Source: Ipomoea triloba (lineage: Eukaryota > Streptophyta > Magnoliopsida > Solanales > Convolvulaceae). From it: DNA of 64,000 nt. The notes under the pieces are model-generated. The model was not told the origin of the DNA. It worked only from the letters and a program-made list of their open reading frames with translations, and did no database searches. Shown here piece after piece: positions 11,374 through 23,370 of this stretch (position 1 is the first letter of the stretch; every line of letters begins with the position of its first letter). The position numbers and the translations under genes are program-made. The stretch lies in contig NC_044925.1 of the NCBI RefSeq assembly GCF_003576645.1, positions 22,318,508-22,382,507 on the forward strand, read 5' to 3'.

Positions 11374-14300
11374 CTAATACGATTTCTCTGCAATGAATTT
11401 GGGTATTTTCATGCCAAACCCATGTTTTGCTCTCTCAACCCTATCCAAAAACAACGAGTAAACAATTTAGCAGTTAAATAGTTAATAAGATAGACTATGT
11501 TACATTGCAAAGTATAATGCAAAAGACAATATGCGACTGTTGGTATCAGACAGCCTATCCTAGCTAATTTCCTAAGCAAACAAGGAATCTTTAATGATGT
11601 ATTGCCAGAAATAGGAAAACTTACGTCGGGGCAAGTTTGCCAAGGCTTTCTAGTTCTTCTCCCGTTTGTTCATCCATAACTTTTCCAGATATCTCAACCC
11701 GATATGACTTGTTTTTGGTGATTGGAAGACCTCTGCTAGAAAGAAGATTTAGATCTTTCTGATGAAGCTCACGCCCATTCACGAACACACCAGTATTTCC
11801 AGCAGCGCAATTTTTTGGCATGGGAAAGTCGAACTCTGGAATATTTGGCTGCAAGGGAGTTACGTGCTTCATCAGTATGAAAACAAATTTATCGCCCACA
11901 CGGACTTAGCTCACTAGTTCAGTAGGCAGTATTTGGAGAAGAAGAAAACAAATTTATTACTCACAGGAATGATTCCAAGGCAAGGATGACCCATCACACC
12001 CCAAAAACCAGCTCGAACATCATACCTGGTTTATTAATTACAAAAAATATCTAATAAGTACTTTGGGTTTAATTCCATACAAACAAGGATGCCATCATTA
12101 ATAAGAATATTCACATTTTTGTTTTGACAAATGCGTTTATGACATTTTGATGACTATTTAACACCTCAGGTCCACAAAACAGAAGAGCTAAGAGATGAAT
12201 TTCAATAGATATATAGCCAAAACAAAAATGTTAATTAACTATTTCCTTTTCAGATCAGATGTTCTTACCAGTAATCACCTATCTGAATTGGTCCAGCTAA
12301 ATCTTCTGCCCGTTTAACTTCACAGGCTGGTATAAGTTGCCCGTTAACAAACACATTTGATCTTCTGTCTTCTGAATTCTGATTACACTTTGATAATTCT
12401 TCAGTTCTACTCTTTACAAGTCCTGCAAAGAATTCCTGAGATACACTGCTATTTATAGATTCATTGATTGATATGTCCATCACAGTTTCCACGGGTGCAT
12501 CTTCCATAGAATTCTGTTGCCCTTCGTTCTCGCTGGACCATTTACTTACCATAATATATCCGTCACCCACATCATCTGAAGAGACATTATGATGGAGAGG
12601 AGAATTTGAAAGGGGTAGAGGCACATCGTCTTTGGAGGGCAATCCCACAGAGAGAGAATGGTCTTTTCCAACCATTACCTCTGGGTTCTTCTCGGGTTCA
12701 GAGAAACTAGATGACAACGAACGAGCATCCTGCCTCTTTCCAGATTCATCAGAGATTGATTTCAGGTTAGCTGGAAGTGGCTCAACCTTAGTATCGGAGA
12801 ACTCATAGCTATGGTCATCATAATTAGAGCACGGGTTCATGCTACCATGAGAATTCTCAAAGCTTTCGCTTGGAATGTCACCCGAGCCATCAGCAGACAA
12901 TTTCGCAATTTGTTGGGGAACTGATAAAGTGATCCCCTTACTACTAAGTTCATATAACATTATATAAGAACAGGCTCCACATCTCATTTTGTTCTGGTTC
13001 TTCCCCATCATCCCAACTTTCCAGGGCAGTTTCAATAGTTCGAAGCAGTTGCAACATGTTATGAAAGGAGCACCACCTGATATAGCTCGACATACTCGCC
13101 CACTCCCATGGGCAATCACCGCCTTTCTTGGAGAGTTTTGGTGGCCAACATCAAACTTTTCTTGAGCATGACCCCCCGAGCCTCTTCTATGCCACTGTTG
13201 ATTATGTGCGGCAGAAATCTCTGGTGGATATAAAACGGGATTGGCAGGGTCGTGTGACCTTTGGTTCCCAAAAGCCGGAGGTGGGATCAGAGGAGAAACT
13301 TTCGGGTTTTGGTTGAAGCACTGTGAACAAGAGCACGACGGTCTATGAAAAGGGCTTTTGTGCGGATTTAGTCTTAACGGATGTGGATTTACATCCATTA
13401 AGGGATCAGGGTATTCATTATGATACATTTGTGGAAAACATGGATATGGCTGGTAAGCCCTTGTGTTCACTTGTTCATAGTAGGCATTATCATACTCTAC
13501 CTTTCCATGCCTGTAGCGTGTTACAGAATAAGAATCTTGCACGATTGAACCGTGTCTACCCTTGTAAGGAACATCCTCGGCAACATCATAGATGTAGGGA
13601 GGTCCCAAAACATGACAGCCTTGATCACGGGGGGGTTGCTTGTTTGCACCAAACAAGCCTTGCCTATACACATCACGGCTTCTATAAGGGTCAAATGGCG
13701 TTTTTGAAGCCATCCTTGGTTCAATGGCAATCCTTTCTTTAGGATTCTCAGCTACATCACCACAAGTTTGGCTAAGTTGATCCTTCAATTCATCAATCCT
13801 CCTGAGTAGCTCAGCTCTATCACTCTCCAAATCCGCAACTCTAGTAAAACCATTGAAACCGTCTTCATGGTATCTCCTATAGTCACCAGCGCCATAAGAA
13901 GAACGCATGACATAATCGAGAGACCCCTCCTCTAGAGGTGCAAAGTTCATACCCCTCTTCTGCCTAGCAACATCCATGGCACTGCCATTCCTTTCCCCGC
14001 CCCATTTCTCGTTACCAATTCTAGAACCAAACGGCCCCACACGAGGAGGCCGGATCTCTTCAAGTTTGCTTCCATATCTACCATCACCTATATCCATCCG
14101 AGCATCATTCCTGCAAGCCCAATCATCAAGATCGAGCTCCTCGTCTATGGAAGAGCCATATTCATCTCTATCGCTTAACCTATCCCTCATAGACTTCTCA
14201 ACCCTAGTACGAACCGAAATTGGATTTCGCTTTCCACTTCTAGCCAAAAAATCCCCATTCTCAGATCTTGAAGTTGAACAATTACCCAACTCCAATTTCC

Positions 14301-14785
14301 TATTCCCTTCAGTTTCAGAAACATTGTTTGAACCCATTGCAATGCCCCTTTTACTAGTAACAACCCCACCTTTTTCATCATCAGATATGTCTGGCGACAA
14401 TCCACCCTTCACATGCCCTTTCCATTTTGCTGCAACATCCAAAATAACCACAGATCAAACCTCGGAATTCTCGAAAAACAATCCTAGTCACTAACCCCTG
14501 ATTATGTACTAACTATTGCAAAATCGAATTCACATTAACACGATGAGCAGTAATTACTATGATCAAAGTAAATAGCAGAAATCACACATTAAGCAAAAAC
14601 CATGGACCAAAAACAAAGAAAAGAAAACCGGGTCAACGGCGGTGGGTACCTCGGAGAACGGCGCCGCAACTGCCACACAGGGAGACAGAGAAGTCCGGCA
14701 ACTCAGGGAGGACATTTCCACAATCTGGGCATCGTACTATCCGAGACGCTGACGAGGATGAACCCGAAGCAACTTCTTCTTCCAT
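11374..14785 (-). CDS. EDR4-like: EDR4-like zinc-ribbon protein (At5g05190/DUF3133 family)
   Basis: Exons on the minus strand are 14785-14650, 14429-12269, 12025-11965, 11848-11625 and 11440-11374, giving 882 residues. All junctions are GT-AG and phases close. An N-terminal zinc ribbon uses C19, C22, C37 and C40 (RCPDCG, CGSCGAVLR). Next come an acidic/charged disordered region and a short coiled coil near 240-265. A second zinc ribbon of DUF3133 type lies at about 500-545 (CCNCFELLKLPWK, MRCGACSYIML). A conserved C-terminus contains RAGFWGVMG, NTGVFVNGRELHQKDL and GFGMKIPKFIAEK. In Arabidopsis, EDR4 (At5g05190) is a negative regulator of powdery mildew resistance linked to clathrin-mediated trafficking and relocation of EDR1. 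The same role here is inferred from the family. Exon 1 is too short to stand out as an open frame; the start at 14785 is the first Met before the ribbon. Confidence 0.93.
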
Positions 14786-15271
14786 TTCTCAACTGATTCC
14801 CAACTACCGAACAAACAGCAAAAACAACAGAAATGGCAACAAGAAAATGCAGAATCGCGAATCAGCGGCTTCTGAAGCTTTGAAGGTGAGCTGAAAACAT
14901 AGTTGGGAACAGGACAGAACAGAACGCGGCTAAATACAAAAGTAAATCCGTGTTTTAGTTTGTCGGCTTTGGGTTTTTTACAGAGAAAAAGGGCGCTCTG
15001 ACATTACGCGCGTCCCGAGAAAAAAAGGATGGGATTCGCCAATTCTGAAAGAAGAATAAATGAGGAATTCTATGGCGTATGACTTCTTCAGTCGTTTCCC
15101 GACAATTTCTTACTTTTTTTCATGGAAACGTGTACCAATAATTATAATCGTTTATAAGTATATCATTATTACTCCATAATCGTCACAATTTTTTATCTAC
15201 AAAATTACCATAATCATTCGACTACCGTTGGAGTGATTTATATGCTTCTTGATTTGAACCCGTAATCTAAA
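14786..15271. other. 5' flank of the EDR4-like gene
   Basis: This is the presumptive 5' UTR and promoter. It becomes GC-richer near 14985-15020. No clear TATA box was found. A CGCG motif is listed separately. Confidence 0.4.
15006..15014. promoter_or_regulatory. ACGCGCGT palindrome, possible CGCG box
   Basis: The motif lies about 220 bases upstream of the EDR4-like start codon. It contains overlapping (A/C/G)CGCG(G/T/C) words, the consensus bound by CAMTA calmodulin-binding transcription factors. Binding is inference only. Confidence 0.3.
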
Positions 15272-15419
15272 TTGTTTTATCTTTTTTACTCTGTATTTCT
15301 TTAATGACTATGGTTATAAGGCACACACTTAGAGATGTCAATTTTTGTTTTATCTTTTTGTACTCTGTATTTCTTTAATGACTATGGTTACAAGGCACAC
15401 ACTTAGAGATGTCAATTTT
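15272..15419. repeat. 74-bp tandem duplication spanning a transposon end
   Basis: Two near-identical copies (about 15272-15345 and 15346-15419) both contain tttaatgactatggtta, ggcacacacttagag and atgtcaattt. The second copy runs into the MITE at 15404, so the element's terminal repeat exists twice. Confidence 0.88.
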
Positions 15420-16089
15420 CCCCGCTCTCGGGGGGAAATTTCTAATCCCCGATCCAACAAAGACGGGGATGGAGATGGAGATACCCCTCTCCGCCCCATC
15501 CCACCCGTCCCCTGATTTTTTAAATATAATAATAGTAATATTGAGGATGACCTTATTGTTATTGTTGAACACTAGAATATGTAAAAGTCAATAGCCATCA
15601 AGTCTCGTGTATATCTAGAATGTTGAACCCGTTAAATTACCATTTGAGCGCATTCACTGAGGCTCGATCTCATGACCTCCCATATGAGAGAGTAACTACA
15701 TGTCATATGAGCACAAAGTTGTATTGTATTTAAATTAATATTGAATGTGTTATATTTTGTATGCAAACTATTTAAATAATATATTTGACATTTTGATTGT
15801 TATTGAGAATTAATGAAGATTTAACTATTAAATTAAAATTTTAATATTTAAAATTTAAAATTTTTAATGTAGATATTGTGAATTATACTTACTAGTTTGA
15901 CTATTATTTAAACAAACAAATTAATTTAATTAAAGTTTGATCAAGAACGGAGATGAGGAAAGATTTATCATCCCCAATGGGGATGAGGATATATAGGAAT
16001 GGAGATCGGGGTAGGATTTTGAGGACGGGGACGGGAACGGGAACGTGGGTATACTGTATACTCCCCACCCCGCCTCGTTGACATCTCTA
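15404..16089. mobile_element. hAT-like non-autonomous element (TAGAGATGTCAA termini)
   Basis: The inverted termini are TAGAGATGTCAA at 15404-15415 and TTGACATCTCTA at 16078-16089, perfect over 12 bases. Subterminal GC-rich ggggatgg / ccccatcc tracts at both ends can pair with each other. It has no transposase. An 8-bp target duplication is not evident (cacacact versus cccttaaa), so the superfamily is inferred from terminus style. Confidence 0.75.
15640..15720 (-). repeat. possible SINE-like fragment inside the hAT-like element
   Basis: On the minus strand a B-box-like GATCGAGCCTC lies downstream of ggaggtcatga. The A-box is not convincing. It may be an old nested SINE or chance similarity. 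Confidence 0.3.
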
Positions 16090-17744
16090 CCCTTAAATAA
16101 TGACTGCGAATTTTTGTAGTCACAAAAAATATTATTATTGTATTTTATTTTATTTATAATAATTCATACCAATATTGTTCTTAATTTTACAAATACTTTA
16201 AAGAAAAATTAAATATTAAAATGAAACAAACAAGTTAAGTTAATAATTTAACGAAATTTAAGTTATTTATAATATTTTTTAATGTTTCATTTAGTGTTAA
16301 TGTATATATAAATATTATATTAAAATTATTATTAAATACAAAAAGAAATTTAAAAATTATATTAAAAAAAAGTTAAAGTAATTAAGAAAAAGTAGTTGCT
16401 TTATTAGATAAAGATTAAGCAAGACATATATAGATGAAATATGATTATTAAATTAACTTAAGGACCTTGTGCTACAATCCTGATAGGATTCCAAAAATAA
16501 GAAATCTTTTGAATATGTTTTTTTTATTCTTAATCGTATTGAACTCAATCTGAGATTTGTAATTTTCAAATTTTGGGTAAGGTTAGGTAAATAAAAATAG
16601 TTTATGGGGTTGATGATACTGTCCGGCAAAAGTTTGAAATTTTAGATTATTAAAAAAGGAAAAGAGAGGAGAACTTCTTGTTGTTAAAGTGAAAATTGTT
16701 TGACAAAATGCAACATAGAAAAGTTTGTGTAGGACGGACGTGCAGGTGCAACAGTACAAAATTGTTTGTACGGCACGTATGTGTTTTATTTTAAAAAATA
16801 TTATAATGTTGGGGGTTTGATTACGTTGCATTGAGAAAAGACGAAACAAGTGGTTCTGGAAATAGAAGGCTTAGTCAACAGCGGTTTCGAAGACTCTCAT
16901 AAACGTCTGCTTAAACTACTCGTTTCCGAGTACTGACCATCATTTCATCTTCTTACCGTTCAAACGTCAAACATAAGAGCTTCATTAACAGAAGAAGATT
17001 TTTCTTGATATTTTCAGGCCACATAAAAAAATAAAAAAAAAATGGAGGAAAAAAAAAACAATTGCTTTAAGAAAAAGAAAAAACTTCATTTACGCACCCA
17101 GTTGGTGCATAGTGCACTCAACGCCACGATTTGTGATTTTTTTTTTTTTGCTTCTTTCTCTGTACGGACCCCACAAAGATTCAACTCAACGTCACAATTT
17201 GTGATGTTTTCTCTTTTTCTTTCTTTGCACGGATCCCACAAAGATTAAGTTTACTGTAAATTTAAAATTTTTTTTCCTACACCTTCTCTCTCTTCCATTT
17301 CACGATCTCTCCCTTCTATCTTGGCAAGAAAAAAAAAACTCAAAAACAATCATAAATGAGAATGCTCTATGACGCCTAACTCAAAAATACAAATACGGGG
17401 TGATTATTATTTTAATTTTAAAGTTATTAAAGTAATTTACTTTAATATTAAATAAGAATAAATTATATTAAATTTTAAGGTTTCAATATCTCAAGCCACT
17501 TGCAAAACTAGCTAGTCAAGTTGTGAGCATTCAACCGCAAAACTACACCTAACTTCTTAAATAGGACAATTTTTTTTTTAAGTATCTGACAACTACTTTC
17601 GTGTTGTCACGTTTTGTGATAAACGTTTAATTTGTCCTAATTTAGTTTTTTTTTTCCCTTACATTTTTACGTTATACTTCTTTAATCGTTTCACTTTAAG
17701 TTTTGAGACAATATGATTATTTATAATTTTAATTGAAGGTATCA
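16090..17744. other. intergenic DNA
   Basis: No gene is seen. At about 17119-17247 there is a degenerate tandem repeat of acgtcacaatttgtgat ... cggaccccacaaagatt, two copies with expanded T-runs. The rest is AT-rich. Confidence 0.4.
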
Positions 17745-18277
17745 ATGTGGACTCTACTAGATAGATTTTTCTTTTTTCTTTTTTTTTTTGGGAAAAGGGA
17801 AGGGTGATACCCGGTACAATCATTGGTTTTTCCTAATGAAAGCCCTCCTAGCACAATCATTCTCAATAAAAGCGCAAACATCAATCGGAGGTTGCATGAA
17901 TTCGATCCACTCGCAATTCCTTCTAGGAGCGACTTTGGCAAGTTGATTCCCATGCTCCATGCCCAAGATAATCCTGTGTAGATCGCCCACAGTTCTCCTT
18001 CTATCGCATTGTCGGTCTTTGTCGTGCAGCTGAACCCTCGAATCCACTCTCCCTTTGAGTTTCGCAGAACTCCTCCGCATCCCGTGGGCCTATTGGGAGT
18101 GATGAAAGAGGCGTCCACATGTAGCGTGCTCCAATCCTCTTGAGTTTGAGGTAGATCATCACGTTCTGTTTGATGTTGTTCAATCACACGTTTTCTGTTA
18201 AAGGCTCTATTAGTCTCCTCAATTGCTTGTCGTAGCCAACCGATTTTGTTCCTGATGTCCCAGTCTTCCTCATTAAA
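17745..18277 (-). mobile_element. 3' part of a LINE (RNase H domain), split by the copia element
   Basis: On the minus strand the frame encodes an RNase H of the type found at the C-terminus of plant LINEs (LHVDASF, GCGGVLRNSKGEW, AIEGELWAIYTGL). A frameshift near 17950 breaks it, and the domain continues in another frame (CEWIEFMQ, DVCAFIENDC). An A-rich tract on the minus strand at 17766-17790 fits the LINE poly(A) end. The other half is at 22639-22875. Confidence 0.8.
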
Positions 18278-18382
18278 TGTTAGGACTCTAGTTGTTGTGT
18301 AATACTAGACCTCTCACTTCCATAGTTCAGTTATATTATCTCTGTACACTTACGTTATTGTTTAGTGAATTAAATCCTCATC
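18278..18382 (+). repeat. 5' LTR of the copia element
   Basis: 105 bp, starting TGTTAGGACT and ending CCTCATC directly against the primer site. The 3' end is TC rather than the usual CA. Confidence 0.93.
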
Positions 18383-18391
18383 TGGTATCAG
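18383..18391 (+). other. primer binding site (initiator-Met tRNA)
   Basis: TGGTATCAG abuts the 5' LTR. This is the standard primer site of plant copia elements, complementary to the 3' end of initiator methionine tRNA. Confidence 0.88.
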
Positions 18392-18423
18392 TAGTCTCCA
18401 GGTTAGGTTTTTTTCATCTTCTC

Positions 18424-21400
18424 ATGGTAGATTCTGACAATCACAACAGCTCTGCTCGTGATTCCGAGCGGACTGTCTCTGCCATCCCCGCCGTTGCACC
18501 GCCACCGGTCACCGCCTCTCTTTCATCGGCGCATCATTATGTGTCCATTAAATTGACACTACGTAATTATCTGTTCTGGAGGACCCAATTGCTTCCGTTT
18601 CTCCGTGGCCAGGAGCTCCTTGGTTTCGTCGATGGTACAATCCCCTGCCCAGCAGCGCCGGTTTCAGCAGTGACTTCGTCGGTTCCGGCTGCGCAGACGT
18701 TGACGGCATACAGCGGCTCTACTGCTGCGATTATGGCGGTTCGCTTGCACTGGCTCCGTCAAGACCAGGCAGTGCTCTCCCTCTTGATTTCCGTCATGTC
18801 CGAGGAGACAATGCATCTTGCTGTTGGCCAATCCACCTCCCGTCAGTTGTGGTTAGCCATTGAGCGGTCGCTCGGTTCTTCTACCCGGTCTCGGACGCTG
18901 AGGTTGCTAGGAGAGTTTCAGGGTTTGCGCCAAGGTGGACAGTCCATTACTGATTACATCAATCGGGCTCAAGTTCTCATTGAGGATTTGGCTCTTGCCG
19001 GACTGTCTATCTCCCTGGACGACCAAAATTTATACGTGTTTCGTGGATTGCGGCCTGAGTTTCGACCGTTGGTGGCTTCTCTGACGCGTGGTGATCCGGT
19101 GCCTCTAGCCGAGATCGCCGATTTCTTGGTGCATCAGGAATATATCTGTGCGGACGAAGGTGCTGATCTCGGTGCTCCGGCGGCTATGGCAGTTCGGCGT
19201 GGTGGCGAACGGACTGGCGGTCAGCAGCAGCAGTAGTGCGGTGGCTATCGCGCTGGATCCTCCGGTGGCCGTGGTCGCTGGAATCGCGACCGAGGGCGCG
19301 GTGGTCGATCACGGAATGGAGGTGTGCGGTGCCAAATCTGCAATGGGTCTGGTCACTCTGCTGCTTCTTGTTTTCGGCGCTACAGTGACACCCCGGGTCC
19401 GCAGGCACACATGGCTGTGTCATCAGATGGTGCTAGTGCTGTTGGCTCGCATCAGTGGTTTCCAGACACCGGGGCTACTAACCACGCCACACCTGATTCT
19501 TCGGTGATTTCATCTACTAGTGGTTATGATGGCCCGGACACTCTTCGGGTCGGCAATGGTGCAGGTTTGCCTATTATTAGTGTTGGTTCTACTTCGTTAG
19601 CCTCTTCTGATAGATTGTTTAAATTAAATGATGTCTTACTTGTTCCCGGTCTGTCTTCGTCATTAATGTCTGTGCAAAAATTTGCGAAAGATAATGACGT
19701 GTTTTTTGAATTCCATTCTTCGTGTTTCTTTGTAAAGGATTGTTCCACCAAGAAGATTCTTTTTAGAGGGGGTGCGTCTGGGGGCTTATACACATGGCCG
19801 AGTTCGAGGTCTCCGGTTGCGCTTGTCGCTGCTCGTGCATCTCCTTCTACCTGGCACATGCGGCTTGGTCACCCTCACTTGCGGGTCTTACGTCAGATTT
19901 TAGAGTCTTCTGCTAGTTCATTTAAATCTAGTGATTTGTCTAGTGTCTGTTCTGCTTGTCAGTTGGGAAAGTCTTCCCGGTTTTCCTTATCTCGTGTTTC
20001 TACTTCTACTACTCGTGTTTTAGAACTTGTGTACATTGATATTTGGGGCCCTGCGCCGTTAATTTCTGCTAATGGTTACAAATATTTTGTGTTATTTGTT
20101 GATGACTTTACGCGTTACATTTGGTTTTATCCTATGCGTGCGAAGTCTTATTTATATTCCATATTTGAGCGGTTTCGGTCACTAGTTGAACGGTCATTCT
20201 CCTCTAAAATCCTTTCTATTCAATCGGACTTAGGGGGAGAATACAAAAAGCTGCATAACACTTTAGCTTCTCTTGGTATACGGCATAGGCAGTCCTGTGC
20301 CTATACACATGAACAAAACGGTCGAGTTGAGCGTAGGCATAGGCATGTTGTTGAAACTGGCTTGCCTTAATGGCTCAGGCATCCGTTCCCTCTCGTTTTT
20401 GGGACTATGCATTCGAGACGGCTGTTTATCTTATTAATAAAATGCCTACTCATGTTTTACATAATGAATCTCCTCACTTCCGCTTACATCGTTCTCCGCC
20501 TTCGTATTCGTTCCTTCGGGTTTTTGGTTGTTTGTGTTTCCCTCTTCTTCGTCCCTACAATCGCCACAAGCTTCAATATCGGTCTTCTCCGTGTGTTTTT
20601 TTGGGATATCCTGATTTGTTCCGAGGCTATCGTTGTTTAGATATTAACACTAATAAGGTATTTATCTGTCGCCATGTGCGTTTTGATGAGTCTGCTTTTC
20701 CTTTTGTTGCTTCTGTTTCTGTGCAGGCTCCGGTTCCGTCTCCTGCTCTGCCTTGGGGGGTGGCTGCTCTACCTACTCAGTTGGAGTCGGTGGCTGTTTC
20801 TACTGCTGTTCCTCCTACGGCTTCTTTGGAATCCGACGACCGCACTGTTACGGATGATCGCCTTGTTACAGTAGCCCCTCGTTCAGGCCGGGGCCGGCGT
20901 CCTAAGCAGCCTCCACCTCCTCGGTCTCATGTTATGGCGACTCGTAGTCAGGGACCCACTCAACATGTTGCTCTTTCTACCGTTGCGTCGCCTGACCCGA
21001 CATGTTATTCTCAGGCTGTGCGTTACTCGGAGTGGCGTGAGGCCATGGACTTGGAGTTTAATGCACTGCTTCAGAACCACACATGGCGCCTGGTTCCTCA
21101 CACTCTTGGTATGAATGTTGTCGGGTGCAAATGGGTATTTCGTACCAAGCGGAAGGCAGATGGCACGATTGAGCGTCACAAGGCTCGTCTTGTGGCCAAG
21201 GGTTTTAATCAGATTGCCGGTCGGGATTTCTTTGAAACTTTTAGCCCGGTGGTTAAACCAACGACTATGTGTCTACTTTTCTCCTTGGCTGTTTCCAGAG
21301 GCTGGTCTATTCGTCAATTGGATATTCACAACGCTTTTCTGAGTGGGAATCTTGCTGAGACGGTCTATATGCGTCAGCCTCCTGGGTATGAAGACGAGGC

Positions 21401-22520
21401 TGCGCCGACTCATGTTTGCTTGCTTCAGCGGTCCTTGTATGGGCTTAAGTAGGCTCCCCGTGCTTGGTTTGTTCGGTTGCACACTTTCCTGCTTTCTGTT
21501 GGTTTTGTTCCGTCCAAGACTGATGTTTCTTTATTTATCTATTCCCGTGATGCCGTTCAGTTGTATTTTCTGGTCTATGTTGATGATATCTTGGTCATGG
21601 GATCGGACTCGGCTCGGGTGTCTGATCTTGTGTCTAAGTTGGCTCTGGAGTTCAAGGTGCGTGACATGGGTGCTCCGACTTTTTTCCTTGGTATTGAAAC
21701 TGTCTCGGTGCCGGATGGTCTGTTTCTGTCACAGCGTCGGTACATGACTGACATTCTTAAACGCTCCGGCATGGTTGATTGTAAACCGGTGTCTACCCCG
21801 GTTTCTCTTGTGAAGCCTGCAGATGCTCCGGTAGTTCCGTATGCTGATCCTACGTAGTATCGCAGTTTAGCAGGTGCTCTTCAGTATCTTACGGTGACTC
21901 GCCTGGATTTATCTTATGCTGTTAATTTGCTGTGTCAGCATATGCATGCTCCCTCGACTGCTGACTGGTGTATGCTCAAGCGGGTAATCCGATATGTTAA
22001 AGGGACTATGCATTATGGTCTTCATGTTACGAGGTCTGTCTCTTCTGATCTTCATGCTTTCTCGGACTCGGATTGGGCTGGTAATCCTGATGATCGGAAG
22101 TTCACGAGCGGGTTTGCAGTGTATTTTGGTGATAATTTGGTTTCCTGGTCCTGTCGCAAGCAGCGCACGGTGGCACGGTCGTCGACTGAAGTTGAATACA
22201 AGGCGCTTGCGGATGTGACTGCGGAAGTGACTTGGCTTGTGTCTCTTCTGAAGGAAATTGGGTTACCTGTGCGCTCGGTTCCTCGCCTGTGGTGTGACAA
22301 CTTAGGGGCTACGTACTTGTGCGCCAACCCTGTCTTTCATGCTCGCACGAAGCATGTTGAGATTGATTTTCACTTCGTGCGGGACAAGGTGGCCAAAAAG
22401 GAGCTGCAGGTTCACTTCATCTCCACAAAAGATCAGTTGGTTGATGTCTTTACTAAGCCTCTTTCGTCTTCTCATTTTACTTTTTTGCGTACCAAGCTCA
22501 AGGTGATTGCACAACCCTAA
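18424..22520 (+). pseudogene. copia gag-pol polyprotein with three TAG stops and one frameshift
   Basis: Gag starts at 18424. A CCHC knuckle (CQICNGSGHSAASC) follows near 19327 and the protease motif DTGATNH near 19470. The integrase core shows LGHP, CSACQLGK, VYIDIWGP and QSDLGGEY. Reverse transcriptase shows HNAFLSGN and YVDDILV, and RNase H shows DSDWAG and WCDNLGATY. Breaks are TAG at 19234-19236 (after a CAG run), a one-base loss near 20367 that shifts frame, TAG at 21450-21452 (the conserved Gln of YGLKQAPRAW) and TAG at 21855-21857 (Gln position before [10 protein letters not shown]). Otherwise the frames are intact, so the decay is mild. Confidence 0.93.
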
Positions 22521-22533
22521 GCTTGAGGGGGAG

Positions 22534-22638
22534 TGTTAGGACTCTAGTTGTTGTGTTATACTAGACCTCTCACTTCCATAGTTCAGTTATATTATCTCTG
22601 TACACTTACGTTATTGTTTAGTGAATTCAATCCTCATC
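22534..22638 (+). repeat. 3' LTR of the copia element
   Basis: 105 bp. By eye it differs from the 5' LTR at two bases (gtgttatac versus gtgtaatac, and gaattcaat versus gaattaaat), about 98% identity. It is followed by the target duplication TTAAA. Confidence 0.93.
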
Positions 22639-22875
22639 TTAAAGACCTTTTTGCATCTCCATTTCCATATCCACCATGCAACGAGAGCGAAGGTTTCGCC
22701 CCACTTATCATGAGTGTTCCTGTTCATTTTTCCTGTTACATTTAAGTGTGAGCCAGTAATCAAAATCCAAGTTAAAGAAACTATTTTTGGCATCAAAAGG
22801 AAGGAATACTTCCCAAATTTCCGCCGCCTTCACACATTTTCTAACTTACTTAATGCGGGTTGATGGCGCCATGAG
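22639..22875 (-). mobile_element. upstream part of the split LINE
   Basis: Reading leftwards on the minus strand, it encodes the stretch that precedes RNase H in plant LINEs (CVKAAEIWEVF, FFNLDFDYWL, WWIWKWRCKKVF). The reading then continues across the copia element into NEEDWDIRNKIGWLRQAI at 18277. At least one in-frame stop is present, so it is a relic. The right boundary is a guess. Confidence 0.75.
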
Positions 22876-23299
22876 AGCTAGTTTTATTTTTAATTTTTTT
22901 AAATGAGTATATTACATAGTGTAATATATTTTAATATATAAATAGGAAAAAAACTATAAGCTTTAATTTAATTATATGTATTACAGTATTACGGAGTATA
23001 TTCTTTTTATGGATAATACATTTTTATTTATAATCACAACTTGTACTTATTTTTCTTATATGAAACTATACTATTTTATTATATGCAATAAATAATAATA
23101 TATAATTGTTTTATCAAGACCGAGTCCACCATACATTGAGTACAAGAATATAAAACATGGGTAGGAAAATAATAATTTTATTGTGAGGGGACGTGAGACC
23201 CAATAAAATATATACAAAGCTCAAAAGATCGGCCACAATGGCGGTCCAAAAGATAAATAAATAAACTAAGGAACGGACAAGTGAACAAAATAGAGTTAA
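22876..23299. other. AT-rich intergenic DNA
   Basis: No gene is seen. It separates the LINE relic from the SINE-like repeat. Confidence 0.35.
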
Positions 23300-23370
23300 A
23301 TATGTTACCAACAAGATTCGAGCCCTGGTATGCTAGAAGGGGGGGAAATACCAGACCACTTGACCATAGG
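23300..23370 (-). repeat. tRNA-derived SINE-like repeat
   Basis: On the minus strand an A-box-like TGGTCAAGTGG (23356-23366) and a B-box-like GGGCTCGAATC (23315-23325) are about 30 bases apart, as in tRNA genes and tRNA-derived SINEs. No cloverleaf could be completed, so it is not called as a tRNA gene. Confidence 0.5.

Larger units (their letters stand above)
18278..22638 (+). mobile_element. full-length short-LTR Ty1/copia retrotransposon, inactivated
   Basis: It spans 4361 bp with two 105-bp LTRs that differ at two sites, an initiator-Met tRNA primer site, the gag-PR-INT-RT-RH domain order and a polypurine tract (gcttgagggggag, 22521-22533). A 5-bp target duplication TTAAA lies at 18273-18277 and 22639-22643. 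The boundaries are confirmed independently because removing the element and one TTAAA restores the LINE reading frame. Small size and very short LTRs fit the Ale-type copia lineages; that lineage is inference. Confidence 0.95.

Noticed and set aside
13323..13742. 139-residue open frame on the plus strand inside the EDR4-like gene
   Set aside because: It is antisense to exon 2 of a well-supported gene and has no domain or start context of its own.
13976..14494. 172-residue plus-strand open frame with serine/proline-rich sequence
   Set aside because: Antisense to exon 2 of the EDR4-like gene; its composition mirrors the coding strand.
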